64,000 nucleotides of DNA from Archegozetes longisetosus (lineage: Eukaryota; Arthropoda; Arachnida; Sarcoptiformes; Trhypochthoniidae): contig JAEMBT020000001.1 in assembly GCA_018873245.2 (NCBI GenBank), positions 13,530,220 through 13,594,219 on the forward strand, read 5' to 3'. Numbering within the stretch: the stretch's first letter is position 1; the number at the start of each line of letters is the position of its first letter. Shown here one piece after another: positions 36,500-47,910 of this stretch. Under the pieces are notes generated by a model. The model was not told the DNA's origin. It did no database searches and saw nothing but the letters and a program-made list of their open reading frames with translations. A program made the position numbers and the translations under genes.

Positions 36500-37645
36500 T
36501 GAAATAGTAGAGTAAAAGAAGTTTGTCACACTTTATATTGAGACCGTTTGAAAGCTTTCAATCTATTTTAGATCGTGAAATACATAAATTTAACCAAAAT
36601 CAAGCTGAGTATCGAAGAGATATTGTGATTCAAGACGATTGTCTGTTAATTGAGAAAAGTGAAAATTTCCTTTTGATTGATACCAGTGATGACTTAAGAA
36701 TTTTAGGGTTTGGCACAATTCACTTTTTCAAATTAATGTGATACAAACACAATATTTATGGATTGAACTTTTTCTTCAGTACCTAAACAATACCTGCAAT
36801 TATATACTTTACATCGATTTTATCAAAAAGAGATGACTCTTTTCTTATTCATTCTTTTACCTGATAAAAAATTTCAAACATATAAAAATGTTTCGCCTTC
36901 TTCAAGATAAAGCTTTGAACTTGGATTGGTTTATGCACCTCGAAAATTTAAATAGATTTTGAATCAGCAGTTATCCAAGCTATAAAATCTAGTTATCCTA
37001 CAAGTGAAATAAGATTGTTTATTTAATTTTTTTCACAAGTTATTTTACGTAAAATTATTTCAATTAAGGGGAAACAGAATATAGAAATGACAGAAATTTA
37101 TTCAAATTGGTTCGAAGAACTTCAGCCTTACTATTTTGGCCGATATAAAAGTTGATATTTGAGATGAAATAATGAAGATCTCGGATAGAAATGGTGAGAA
37201 AATTGTTGAGGTTTATACTAGTAGGTTATGTAACTGATACATGTATTTATGAGCCTAAATTTGAACAATCCCTTTGGAATCATTATAAAAATTACAGCCC
37301 CCATACTAATAGCCATTTAGAAGACTGGCACCACTCATTAAATCAAAAAGTTGGTAATCCACACAAAAACATTTTTCAGTTTATAAATTTGCTGAAAGGT
37401 TAACAAGAAATATTTGAGGGAAAAATCTTGTTTTTAAATGCTGGACATTTGGCCAAAAGAGTGAAATTAAAACACAGGAAAATCAATGAAACTATAGATA
37501 ATCTCACTGCAAAATTGTACAATAATAGAAAATTGAGCTTAGTTATTTTATGCTATCTCTTATTTCTTGTCAAAGGAATAAAATGCAATTTAAATTCATT
37601 CGTTTTTTCAAGTAATCATCTTAATTGTTTTTATTTGACATAATA
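36500..37645 (+). pseudogene. Mutator-like (MULE) transposase remnant
   Basis: At least three frame changes and several stops. Recognisable blocks in order: 'DDLRILGFGTIHFF' (36690-36735), 'QLYTLHRF' and 'LPDKKFQTYKNVFRLLQDKA' (36800-36915), and 'TNSHLEDWHHSLNQKVGN' (37310-37360), corresponding to the MULE motif TNNHxEGWHxxLN. The acidic residue expected before the middle block is degraded. MULE transposases are DDE enzymes; this copy cannot work. Terminal inverted repeats were not found. Confidence 0.75.
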
Positions 37646-38050
37646 TTTGAACTATTTTATAAATTTCAAAAAATAGTCTTCAAATCTTGAATTCTCTGAA
37701 ATCTTTTCTATGTACTGATCTTTATTCTATTTTTCAATGATAAAATTTGTTGTCTAGTTAAATATAGAGAAAATACTACATCGCTTAAGTGAACTGCTAT
37801 TCAATGGTAACCTTAACACGAATTTGTTGGGCTTTTATTTTTTGGGCTTTCAGTTTTTGGTCCTTTAGCTTTTAGTCTTTTGTTGGTCAATCTGAAGGAA
37901 CTATCAAAGTATGGTTTCTCACCAAGCATAGATTCCAAAGATATGCATTAGTAATGTTTTTTGAATCATGTTTTGACCTAATGATAAATTGAACTGAAGT
38001 CACATCATCATAACATTATCTAAAATAAATTACTTTAATGTCGTATGCTA
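37646..38050. other. Noncoding spacer
   Basis: Between two transposon remnants; a short duplicated phrase ('GGCTTTTATTTTTTGGGCTTT') near 37835. No gene. Confidence 0.4.
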
Positions 38051-38746
38051 GTCCGTTACTCTAACAAGGAAGGGTATCGAAGTGTAAATCTCAGAATTTG
38101 ATTAAAATTTTCGTCATAAACTAATTCAGAGACGCTTATTTCAAATATCGAATTTATTTTTGCAGAAAGTTACAACTTAACCCTCAAAAGTGTTACAAAA
38201 TGATAAACTATAAAAAGTGTGTAAAGCAAAGAGTACACCAAATACAGTTAATGAATATGCCTTCTGAACATTGTGAGAGATCTTGGTAACAAGTTTGCTC
38301 ATTTAAATCAAAACATATCTTATTAACATTATCAAATTTACCAGGATATTCAGAAAAAATACTCTGATCCGTACTATGAATATATAATCATTTTTCCAAA
38401 TCACAGAGACGAAAGTTGATCGTGAATCGAAGAGTGTAACTTGATAGTGTTATTGTGATCCTTCAGATCAACATCTAATGCACTAAGTATAACTATTATT
38501 CACACTTTTTGCAAATATCTTCCATTGATGGAAGAAATATACATCTAATGGTTGAATGAAGGAGGTCGTTTTAGGGGGAACTTTGAGAATTTCGCAAGAG
38601 GCAACAGTAGAAAATCCTTTTATCATCTGCTAATCAGAATGACCGGACCGTGAATCTGAAAACAGGAGTTATTTTTCTTTAACTGATGGAATTAGCGCGT
38701 CTTTGCATCATATTTTTACAAAATTCTTCGTCGTTTTTTCTGAAGA

Positions 38747-39776
38747 TTAGCAATTAACAAGTACGTTTGGACATTGGAATGAGTTTTGTGCAAAATTTGG
38801 TCCAAAGCATCCACCAACTTCTTGAAGACAAATAAGTAAAGGTGATGAAAGTTTACCTTCCAATATGATCGTAGGTTGGATCGTATATGAATGATTTGTT
38901 GCGTGAACAGATCTAACTGACGGTTCCACTGATTTTTCTCCTATAAAATTGGGCGCTTTGGTTGAGTGAAGCTCATGTTTGAAGCCAGATTGATCTGTAT
39001 TTAAAACATGGTTTGACTGATAATTCGGAAGAACTTTTGATGGGTCCTCAAATAACTTGGTAACGCCTATGGTGTGATCATCCTGAAGATAATTGGAAGT
39101 AAAAAATTCATTGATTTTTCTTGAGCGTATTCGATTGATTGACTTAAACTTCCATAACCAAAATTTAGATGCACTGAATGAATGAAATTTTAAAATTCTC
39201 TCTTTTGAAATTGTCCATCTCGATATATCATTATCGTGAACTGGTAACTTTTTCTGCATAGCATTTTTAAACTCATTCAATATATGATCACATATGATTT
39301 TAAGCTTATCCTTCCGTGTTTGATAATTTTGAATTCGATTCTCGAATCGATATAATTCGTACTCATTAGTTCAAAAGCGAAAGTTAGCTTGAACTGATGA
39401 GAATTTCCTTTAGCCTTTTTGAGCAGTTTTCCAATAATTAACAGCCACTATCTTTTGTTTTTAATGTAATCCCTTCCTCTGGGTCACCTTAGTCATAATC
39501 AAATTCATCGTCAGGTTCGTATTCATGTTCAATTTTATCAAAACAAAGCGATTAACTTTCTTTTAAAGAGAAATTCGGAAACTTGAAAATGAATCAATAA
39601 TATCTGTAAAATGAAAATTAAGTCAAAAATACAAAATGAAACAATTCTAAATCTTACCTATTATATAGTCACATAACTCCAAATCTTATTAAGTTTGGTT
39701 CGCCTGAATCATCATATTTACTTCTAATGACTTCAAACACTAATCTAGCAACAGTTGTAAAGTTTATTCTCGACAT
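38747..39776 (-). pseudogene. Pogo/Tc5-type DDE transposase, decayed
   Basis: A start 'MSRINFTTVARLVFEVI' at 39776 runs into a stop, with GTAAGA and TTTTACAG signals suggesting an intron. Then come broken frames with 'VAVNYWKTAQKG' and 'NEYELYRFENRI', and an open stretch (38747-39280) with 'VHDNDISRW', 'FSASKFWLWKFKSINRIRSR' (the CENP-B/Tc5-type helix-turn-helix pattern) and 'VLNTDQSGFKHELHS', the DDE-domain block with its first catalytic Asp. It ends at a stop before the last acidic residues. The family assignment is from these motifs; the exact clade is uncertain. Confidence 0.7.
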
Positions 39777-39876
39777 TTCTAATAATAAACTATAAAAAGC
39801 ACTAGAGGACAATTTAAAAACAGTAGTGAAAATTTTTCTCAACTAAAACATTGATCACTTCTGTAAAGCGGGCTCC

Positions 39877-39883
39877 TTTTATA
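39877..39883 (-). promoter_or_regulatory. TATA box inside the pogo-like transposon
   Basis: TATAAAA (context GGTATAAAAGGAGC) on the minus strand, about 100 bp upstream of the transposase ATG at 39776 and about 50 bp downstream of the edge of the HSE-like array. The spacing and surrounding GC are those of a strong core promoter. Confidence 0.65.
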
Positions 39884-39932
39884 CCAAACTGAATGTTTTG
39901 CAGAAAGTTCCTGATTCTGGTGTGAGATTGTA

Positions 39933-40105
39933 GAATACTCTAGAAATTTCTGGAACAATCCATAGGTTTCTAGATTGTTCTAGAAAAATCTAGATTATTC
40001 AATAGGATTATAGAACGTTCTAGAAAATACTGCAATATTTCAAGAGTTTCTAGTATATTCCAGAAAGTTATAGAAAATTCTAGAATATTAAATAAGTTTT
40101 AAGAG
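39933..40105 (-). promoter_or_regulatory. Heat-shock-element-like decamer array
   Basis: About 173 bp built of alternating GAA and TTC triplets every 5 bp without loss of register, consensus TTCTAGAATA per 10 bp. Perfect stretches include GAACGTTCTAGAA (40013-40025) and TTCCAGAAAG followed by TAGAAAATTCTAGAA up to 40085; other units carry one mismatch (GAT, ATC, TTA). Heat shock factor binds at least three inverted nGAAn units, so this array could hold many trimers. It lies directly upstream of the TATA box and transposase. Alternatively it is a satellite-like expansion of a palindromic decamer with no function. Confidence 0.7.
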
Positions 40106-40506
40106 TCAAGGTGTGACTTTCTGCAAAAATAAATTCGATATTTGAAATTAGCATCTCAAAATTAGTTTATGACGCAATTTTTATCAAATTCTGAGATTTA
40201 CACTTCGATACCCTCTCTTGAAAGTGATAGACTAAAGTAAAAATGAGCCCAATACTTGGGTTCGTATCATCGTAGGGATAAAAAGATTATTGAAAATTAT
40301 TTTTAGTAACTTGTGGCATAGAACAGTCGAAAATGAAATCATATCTGATATATTAGCAAATAATCAATATAACGATTTTTTGGATTTATCTGTAGAAATA
40401 AAGTACATAAACGTGTTTTAATTAGGTCTAATAATTAGGAAATGTTGGAAAACTTTTAACTATAGAATTATAGATAATCAAATAGCTAACTTGCACAATA
40501 TCTGTA

Positions 40507-41889
40507 CTATTTCATAGCATTCGCGACTCGATTTGTAAGTAAAAAGAATCGACAGAACATTGCGAACATCTATATAGTAAAGAATATCCCTTTTTAAACA
40601 TTTCAAATAAAAAATTTTAATCTCTGAAGCCTTACCTTAAATGCAATAATTGGTGTCAAAACAAATTGATTACCACATAAAAACCCAACTTGAAATTTAT
40701 TACTGCTCACACTTTCCATTGCATTTAGTAACTAAAAACAATATGAATTCGAAATTTAATTATGAATTTATTCAAAGAATAAAAATCACGGTACTTAACG
40801 TACTTTGATTTTAGTCTTCAATTCAAGATGTGTTTGTGATTCCAAATAAAGTTTATACAAATATTTATGAGAATTCAAAGATTCCTTATTAATCGATGCA
40901 GTCATCGAATTGGTTATGAAGTGAAACAATATCCAAATAATAGATATTAGCATCGCAAGATAAAGGGTTAGCAAAGGTAGATCTTCAAAGAAGACTTGTT
41001 GTAAAAGTATTAGATTTATGGGAATCATAGTATAAGTTAGTGCAAATAAATATTTAGACCAAAATTTATTGTGAAGTAAAATATCATTACAGATATTATT
41101 ATGTTCTTCGATTAATTCCAATATGACTCTATTGTTGAAGAAAACTCTATCTTTACTTGCATTAATTAGTATGTTATTAAACATTTTAAACCTGAACTTA
41201 CAATAATAACAAATAATAAAGTAGTAGAAAAAACTATAAGAAATTATTAGTAGTGTTGCCATTCCGTATCCAAAAAGAATAATAGAACTTAATATCCCAT
41301 AAATTATTATGTCCTTCCATTCATAAGAATTTACTGAAATTGCAGTTATTGTCAAAAAGACTAGAACTGTGAGAATTCGTAGATCCAGTTGAATAAGATT
41401 GAAAATAATTTTTATTGTTTTAACAAATTTTCTGAAACAGTTTTTGTCGTATATCCCAATTGTACTCTCATTTTGTATTCCTTTTAAAACTTTGATGATT
41501 TCAAGCCATCGAAAGTCAGTTTTTTCTTTACTGTTGAAAAGTCTTATAACAATAAATGAGAAAACAAGACCCACAATCGTTACCAAACAATTAAGCTCAG
41601 TTATACCTCCAGCATGTTGAAGTGATTCGAAGTAATATTCAGGTACTCTTCCATTGTCCACATTGGTTAAGGTGATCAACAATTTCAGAATATTAATCAG
41701 AAGCCAAATGCTTATAGCGTTGGATTTGAGTTTTTGATTTCTTTTCTTGATATGACTATCAAAATAGTTGTAAATATCATATCTATACATAATTCCATAT
41801 TTATAAAGTGGTAAATCTATATCATTAATAACTGGATCGTAATTATTATTTTCAGACTCATCGACCACTTGTTTTGAACTTATATTCAT
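40507..41889 (-). CDS. Gustatory-receptor-like 7-TM chemoreceptor, copy C
   Basis: Exons 40804-41889, 40636-40731 and 40507-40569, phase 0 throughout, 414 aa. Exon 1 donor is a good GTACGT; exon 2 reads 'FQVGFLCGNQFVLTPIIAFK' and exon 3 'MFAMFCRFFLLTNRVANAMK' then TAG. It is very close to copy D (same 'LLITLTNV' helix, same 'FRWLEIIKVLKG' loop). The frame is intact over all seven predicted helices. The inner loop 'NICNDILLHNKFWSKYL' before helix 5 is shared by all copies. Same family reasoning as for copy A. Confidence 0.73.
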
Positions 41890-42189
41890 TTCGACTGTTT
41901 ATTATTATAAACTATTGAATAAAAAACTTTCCTTTTCATATGATTCAAATTTGGAATATGATGAATAATAATCAATATTATAAGTGCACTGAGCTATAAT
42001 TAAGTTTAGAAATAGAACTATTCGTGACTTTATTAAGTTTATCGATTCACTTAATATCTCAAATATTCTGTTGAAAGCATATCTGTTTGTTTTTTTCGTA
42101 ACTTGAACTCAGAAAAGTAAATATCACCTTAATATAAAATCGAATAGTTGATCATTTACTTTTAATAATTGTAACCTTGATATAGATAA
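41890..42189. other. 5' flank of receptor gene C
   Basis: Noncoding; similar to the 5' flanks of copies A, B and D, including 'GTGACTTTATTAAGTTTATC' and a run of T near the start codon. Confidence 0.5.
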
Positions 42190-42540
42190 GTTCTTATTTA
42201 TGATAATAGGCCTCTCATTCTTTGAGACTATAAAATAAGTAACTTATTTTTTTAAACTTCTGAGCATTTCTATGATCAATAATGAATCTCGCAAAAACTG
42301 GTATTCAAACAAACTGATAGTAATGTGTATTTCACACGATCACATTATGCGGTAAATACGAATATTGTTATTAAAGCTTTAAGCATTTAAAAACTTCTGT
42401 ACTTAATACTGTTTTACGAATTGTATACTAAAAGTTAAAAACTCTATTTAAAGGTAACGTTTTTGAATGAAAATTCATAATGTATTTCGTTTTTTGGAGT
42501 TATTTTATTTGAATGGAAGACTTAATCAGTTACATATATT
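42190..42540 (+). repeat. Dispersed repeat next to receptor genes, copy 2
   Basis: Same ordered blocks as the repeat at 7440-7750 ('GATCAATAATGAATC', 'GATAGTAATGTGTATTTC', 'AATTCATAATGTATTTC'). Here it lies upstream of a minus-strand receptor, so its orientation relative to the gene is opposite to that at 7440. It is therefore a separate repeat, not a conserved promoter. Confidence 0.6.
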
Positions 42541-42913
42541 ATTAAACAAACTTTTAAAACAGTTCGCGTAAATGAAGCGAATTTTCAAAGCTCTTATTGA
42601 TTTTTGAATACTATTGGTTAATAACAAACTAATAAATGTGAGTCAGTATTGGTTTTAAATCTGATTTTCAATTAAACCTTTTTGCAATATTCAATTATTA
42701 CCGAAGAGCTAACTTGAAAATGACATTTCAACCCAATACTAATTAGTACTCATTAGATTATTACTAATTAAAGTATTGAAAAACTTAATAATAATTTTAA
42801 GTTTCTTCGTTTACCTGAACTGTTTAACTTTATTTCTTTTGGATATAGAATCTCTGTCTGCAGAATTAGAGCGTTCTAAGTTTTAAGTCTTTTGTGGATA
42901 AAATCCTCTTGTT

Positions 42914-43125
42914 TGACTCTAGAAGTCGAACTAAGCATTCTAATAGCTCATTTGATCAATTATCTCAGTAGTAGTTCTTGAGATATTCGATTTTTAAACT
43001 TTTTAAAAGCTATTGTTTATAGTTAGCTTCTCGGTAAAAAGTTTAGAAGTTGAATATCTCAAGAACTACTTGAGATAATTGATTAAGTAGGCTATTAAAA
43101 TGCTCAGTTCGACCTCCAGAGTCCA
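42914..43125. repeat. Inverted repeat (probable hairpin MITE)
   Basis: Left arm from GACTCTAGAAGTCGAAC through TCAATTATCTCAGTAGTAGT, right arm the complement with scattered changes, around a loop of about 20-30 bp near 43010. The outer sequence (CAGTTCGAC) recurs once more near 43222, so the element may be part of a larger decayed repeat. Confidence 0.65.
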
Positions 43126-43544
43126 ACGATACATTACTTGGCGCAGTCAGCCATTTCCGTCGGGAGTTGGCCAAAAGTAGTCAGGTTTGAATCGGAAATG
43201 GTCAAGTGTGGTATCAAAATGTTCAGTTCGACGAACTGAATCCAATGATGTATCACACTTAGGGGTAGTATACCTCCTTCTATGCCGTTTCCAACATCCT
43301 ATATCTTAATAATACATCGCTTTGTGATACTTTAAATCATCTCAATTAAGTACTTTACATGAATCGTTAATTAATTCTCAAATACGCAATCTCAGCATCT
43401 AATTTTTTTTACAATCTTGAACACCTTATTTAGTGTACATTTTAGCCAAAAATTTCAAAGATCGTCTTCTGATAGCCAAAAACTTCCTTGTCAGATATTT
43501 TATTACCGAAGTAAATGTTTATTGACTTTTGTTCATTCATTATA
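43126..43544. other. Noncoding spacer
   Basis: Contains a GC-richer patch (43135-43200) with TTGGCGCAGTCAGCCATTTC, considered and rejected as a retrotransposon primer-binding site, and a second copy of the CAGTTCGAC phrase. No gene. Confidence 0.4.
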
Positions 43545-43803
43545 CAGGGTAAGAAAAAATGATTTTCCCGTTGCATAAAACAAAAACTATTATAGTTAGA
43601 GCAAAATCGGTTGGATATTCTGATTGAATGGAATCACATTTTCATTAAGAATGGTGTTGCGGAAATAATTCTCGTCCCAGGACTGACCGTTTAACTTTTT
43701 TTAATGTATTTTTTAAGGTAAAATCAGAATATTCAACCGATTTTGCTCTAATTATAATAGTTTTTGCTCTAGACTACGAGAAAATGTTTTTTTTCTTACC
43801 CTA
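43545..43803. mobile_element. Short MITE with TA target sites
   Basis: 259 bp; ends CAGGGTAAGAAAAAATGATT and its near complement, flanked by TA. A second inner pair (TAATTAGAGCAAAATCGG type) extends the match to about 90-100 bp per arm. Non-coding. Confidence 0.75.
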
Positions 43804-44229
43804 TATATCTTCAATGTATTCCTAAATTATTACTAAATTATTGAGAACTTAAGTTTAATTATTCACTCAAATAAAGATTTCATTTATTTAATTAAAATAT
43901 TTCTGTTTAGTCGGTTATAAAATATTTGAGGCTTTGTCTACAAAAGCCTCAAAATTTAGACTTTTTAAAGAAGTCTTTAATTGTGCAGACAGAGAGACGA
44001 CACCCAAATAAAAAAAATTAAAGTATTGTAAAAGTGCACCACATAAACGTGTTTAATTTGGTCCACAGAATACAAAACAGTTAAAGACTTTTTACTATAT
44101 TCAACAAATGTTATAAAGTCAGTATTAGGTGATCTCTCATTTAAAAATTTAGAAACAGTTTCGACAATAAGAGACAAAAATGCGTTCACATAATCATTTA
44201 CGACCAATCAGATAGAGTGCCAAATATCT
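43804..44229. other. Noncoding spacer
   Basis: No supported gene. The part after about 44020 resembles receptor 3' flanks ('GTTTAATTTGGTC' also near 40415). Confidence 0.4.
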
Positions 44230-44553
44230 GCTCTCATTTCATAGTATTCATGACTATTTGTAAGTAGAAAGAGTCGACAGAGTATCTATTTGGAGAAGAA
44301 TATTCTTTGCAATCGTTTCAAATAAAAAAATTATAATTTGTGAAAGTTTTATTTTGAATACAATAATTTGTGTCATAACGAATCGAATACAACATGAGAA
44401 CCCAATTAGAAACCTATTACTGCTCACTCTTTTCATTGTATTGTGAGAGTGGATTTTCATATAGCGAAATAACAACTCTTAGATTTTAACAATCTTTATT
44501 AATGTATAGATTATATGATAATACACAAAGATTTAAATGTGTCGCTCAGAGTC

Positions 44554-44650
<97 letters not shown>

Positions 44651-45322
44651 ACTCATCTTTCTTCTCTATTACTCGCTCTTTTTATACTTTTCTGATTAAT
44701 TAATAAATGGATGTTAAGAATATTTTCGAGTTATAATTTTAAAGTTTTATTCCTAGAAAGGGATGTTTAAGCATTCGAATATTAAATTCTCATAATAATT
44801 AGTTTCCTTTTGTAGTTAATTTAGACTAAGAATTTACTTTTACAATTAAAACGGATTAAATATGACTTTTTATAGTCATAACAAATTAAGAGTTTTACTT
44901 TCAGTCATAAAAAATAAAAGTTTACAAAACAAACTAAACCCTTTTGTTTTGATATAACAGTATTGAACAGCTAAATATAGTAGAAATTCAAAATTTTATT
45001 ATCAGTTCATTCGAAAGATTCCTTTTCGTAACTGATTTTGATTTTATTCTTTAATCCAAAATTGCTTTTGGATCCCGAATAAAATTTTATAGAAATATTT
45101 ATAAGAATTCAAAGTTCCTTGTTAATCTATGCAGTCATCGAGTTGATTGTGAAGTAAAACAATAACCAAATAACAATAAAATATATCCAACAATAAAAGT
45201 TACCAAGAGTAGATTTTCTTCGAAAATCTACTCTAAAACCATTAGATTTATGGGAATCAAAGCATAAGTGAGTGTAAATAGATATTCATACCAAAATTTA
45301 TTGTGAAGTAAAATATCATTAC
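44230..45322 (-). pseudogene. Receptor pseudogene, C-terminal half (left of hAT copy)
   Basis: Receptor exon 1 similarity runs from 45322 ('GTAATGATATTTTACTTCAC' reading leftward on the minus strand) down to about 45030; exon 2 and decayed exon 3 lie at about 44230-44440, separated by an insertion of about 550 bp that includes the (CT)n array. Frameshifts and stops are present. Similarity stops exactly at the edge of the 666-bp element. The complementary N-terminal half lies at 46880-47244 in the opposite orientation. Confidence 0.8.
44558..44646. repeat. (CT)n microsatellite
   Basis: An uninterrupted CT run of about 89 bp inside the receptor pseudogene, followed by a few ACTC units. Confidence 0.98.
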
Positions 45323-45988
45323 TAGAGCATTGCCAAAAGTCGATTTGAAAAGTTGAAAAAAATCGACTACAATAATCGATGAAAAAAGTTAAAAAATGTT
45401 GGAAAAAAGTTTTAAAAAGTCAGCTAAGTAAAGTCAAATAACAGTAATAAAAAGTTGAAAAAAGTTCTTAATTAGAATATTTCTATGGATACACTCATTT
45501 ACTAAACTTAGGGGTCAAATATAGTCAATAAAAGTAAAATATGTTGTCAAAAAAGTCAAAAAAAGTTGAAAAAGTTGTGTTTAGTCATTTTCGACTTTTT
45601 TTGCCTTTAAAGTCAAAATAGTGAAGAAAAGTAAAAAAAGTCAAAGGCAATGCTCTATATATAACTTATCGGTTTGAATATCCAATACATCTCCAAATTC
45701 TCTAATATATCTTTTGAATCTAGATATTTTGTCTCTTGGCATATTTCAAATGATTAATTAATTGATTTTCAATTGAAATGACACATTGAAAATGTTTGTT
45801 ATTGTGTTATTAATTAAAACATGTCTACGTATTTATCCATATGTACTAGGATTAAGGGTCAAAAAAGTCAATAAAAGGCTAGAAAAGTCGAAAATGAGCT
45901 AAAAGCTGATTTTAATCATTTTTGACTTTTTGCAACTTTTTAACATTAAAAGTTACAAAAAGTTTTAAAAGTCAAACGCAATGCTATA
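45323..45988 (+). mobile_element. hAT-like non-autonomous element, copy 1
   Basis: 666 bp with short inverted ends TAGAGCATTGCC and TATAGCATTGCG. Many internal AAAAGTC / GACTTTT repeats recall subterminal transposase-binding sites of hAT elements. An internal third copy of the terminus (at 45646-45657) suggests a nested or expanded end. The left flank ATCATTAC (45315-45322) is the exact complement of GTAATGAT at 47237-47244, an 8-bp target duplication typical of hAT. It has no transposase. Copy 2 is its inverted twin. Confidence 0.75.
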
Positions 45989-46879
45989 GTAATTACCAAC
46001 GCTATACATAAGCTTTTAGGATTTCTTATTGAAGGTGTCTTAATTACAGTTATTAAATTTTAGCTTTAGAATATAGACCTTGTTCAACTTATTCAAGAAT
46101 ATAGAACTTTTTCAAGCTGAATACCCGATACATCATCTACCTTTTGATAGCAAATATAAACAATAGTGAACGTTGGCTTATCTGTCAGTTCTGCCTTGCA
46201 AATTGGCTAGTTAGTAAAACTCCGTAAACATAGTATTTCTTTATATTTTCTTCTGATTCTGAAATTTCGTTTGAGCTCAATAAACACTGATAACATCAAA
46301 CTCATAATGACTTAATGCCAATTAATCTCCTTCACCGATTATTTGTTTACAATTAGATTTTTGAGTCATGTCTCCACACATCACACTTTTACGTTGATTT
46401 TTCGAATTTAGACACTTTTCAGAGATGAAATTCATAGGTTTTGATCTTTGCTATGTTGAACTTAAAAATTAGAAAATAAATTGTTTAGGAGTTTTGTGTA
46501 AAATTCCAACAGTAATGACATGCATTATATAATATATATGGAACTAAGCTTTCAAAATAACTTAGAAACAATGAAGTTTCAGGAACTCAGGAACAATCTA
46601 AGTTTTCAGCTCTGATCTATGGATATGAAAGAGTCTCAAAAGTGCAGTGCTCGTTTTACTGAAAAATAACAGCAAAAACATCGCTGTCAAAAATATCGTC
46701 GATCAATGACATTGTCGATCTGTAATATCTCCTAAATGATGAATGTACTTGATAAAATTCATCTGAATTATCACAAAATTGATTTAATCATTACCTCATT
46801 AATTAACTCTACTTCATTTATATTCATTAGAAGATTATATTCAGGATAAGATATTGCTCATATGAGAATATTTGAGATG
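45989..46879. other. Noncoding segment between the inverted elements
   Basis: No gene. Together with the receptor fragment at 46880-47244 it forms the segment that appears flipped between the two hAT-like copies. Its first bases, GTAATTAC, flank copy 1. Confidence 0.5.
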
Positions 46880-47244
46880 TTAAAATGAACCAATCGATTT
46901 AGTAAAGTCACGAATAGTACTATTCCTGAAATAAATCATAGCTCAATGTAATTATAACATCGATTATTACTGTTCTTATTCAAATTTTGAATTTTATAAA
47001 AATGGAAAATTTTTTGTTCAATAGTATATAATTATAAACACTCGAAATAGATCAAGTGATTAATGGATATGGAACTGCATTTCTCATAATAATATCGCAT
47101 AGTTTCTTCTATTATTGTGTCATTTGCAATTATTGCAAATTAAAATCGTTTATTAATAAACTAATGAGTATAATACAGATAGTCCTCTTCATTTCTAGAG
47201 TTGTAATTGAATTAATCAAACAATATGACAATATCTGTAATGAT
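46880..47244 (+). pseudogene. Receptor pseudogene, N-terminal half (between hAT copies)
   Basis: The typical receptor 5' flank (46880-47045) is followed by a broken start (ATAG for ATGG) and then a jump of about 200 codons to 'GYGTAFLIIISHSFFYY', continuing to 'QYDNICND'. It ends at GTAATGAT, exactly where the element copy at 47245 begins. In the intact genes this point is followed by ATTTTACTTCACAATAA, which is found at the edge of the other half at 45322. The two halves are the sides of one insertion site. Confidence 0.8.
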
Positions 47245-47910
47245 TATAGCATTGCGTTTGACTTTTAAAACTTTTTGTAACTTTTAATGTTAAAAAGTTG
47301 CAAAAAGTCAAAAATGATTAAAATCAGCTTTTAGCTCATTTTCGACTTTTCTAGCCTTTTATTGACTTTTTTGACCCTTAATCCTAGTACATATGGATAA
47401 ATACGTAGACATGTTTTAATTAATAACACAATAACAAACATTTTCAATGTGTCATTTCAATTGAAAATCAATTAATTAATCATTTGAAATATGCCAAGAG
47501 ACAAAATATCTAGATTCAAAAGATATATTAGAGAATTTGGAGATGTATTGGATATTCAAACCGATAAGTTATATATAGAGCATTGCCTTTGACTTTTTTT
47601 ACTTTTCTTCACTATTTTGACTTTAAAGGCAAAAAAAGTCGAAAATGACTAAACACAACTTTTTCAACTTTTTTTGACTTTTTTGACAACATATTTTACT
47701 TTTATTGACTATATTTGACCCCTAAGTTTAGTAAATGAGTGTATCCATAGAAATATTCTAATTAAGAACTTTTTTCAACTTTTTATTACTGTTATTTGAC
47801 TTTACTTAGCTGACTTTTTAAAACTTTTTTCCAACATTTTTTAACTTTTTTCATCGATTATTGTAGTCGATTTTTTTCAACTTTTCAAATCGACTTTTGG
47901 CAATGCTCTA
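47245..47910 (-). mobile_element. hAT-like non-autonomous element, copy 2
   Basis: 666 bp, the reverse complement of 45323-45988; I found no difference when comparing them by eye. The right flank is GTCATGAC, which matches the GTAATTAC flank of copy 1 at six of eight positions, so its own target duplication is either decayed or a coincidence of target preference. Confidence 0.75.

Larger units (their letters stand above)
38051..40232 (-). mobile_element. Pogo/Tc5-like DNA transposon with heat-shock-element-rich promoter
   Basis: About 2.18 kb with inverted ends similar over some 130-140 bp: both ends contain GGGTATCGAAGTGTAAATCT and, further in, AATTTATTTTTGCAGAAAGT. The outermost bases (GTCCGTTAC / GTCTATCAC) are flanked by TA on each side, which suits a TA target duplication. 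Inside, in transcriptional order on the minus strand: the HSE-like array (39933-40105), a TATA box (39877-39883) and a decayed transposase frame. The copy is inactive, but the terminal repeats are well preserved. Confidence 0.75.

Noticed and set aside
43135-43200. TTGGCGCAGTCAGCC resembling a retrotransposon primer-binding site
   Set aside because: No LTR ending in CA precedes it and no gag/pol follows; the surrounding phrase is repeated about 110 bp later, so it is part of a local repeat.
44502-44699. Leu-Ser repeat protein frame
   Set aside because: Translation of the (CT)n microsatellite.
45323-47910. One composite transposon with 666-bp terminal repeats that captured a receptor fragment
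   Set aside because: The outer flanks do not match as a target duplication, whereas the receptor edges of the two copies share a perfect 8-bp duplication; two inserted copies plus a flip explain the data better.
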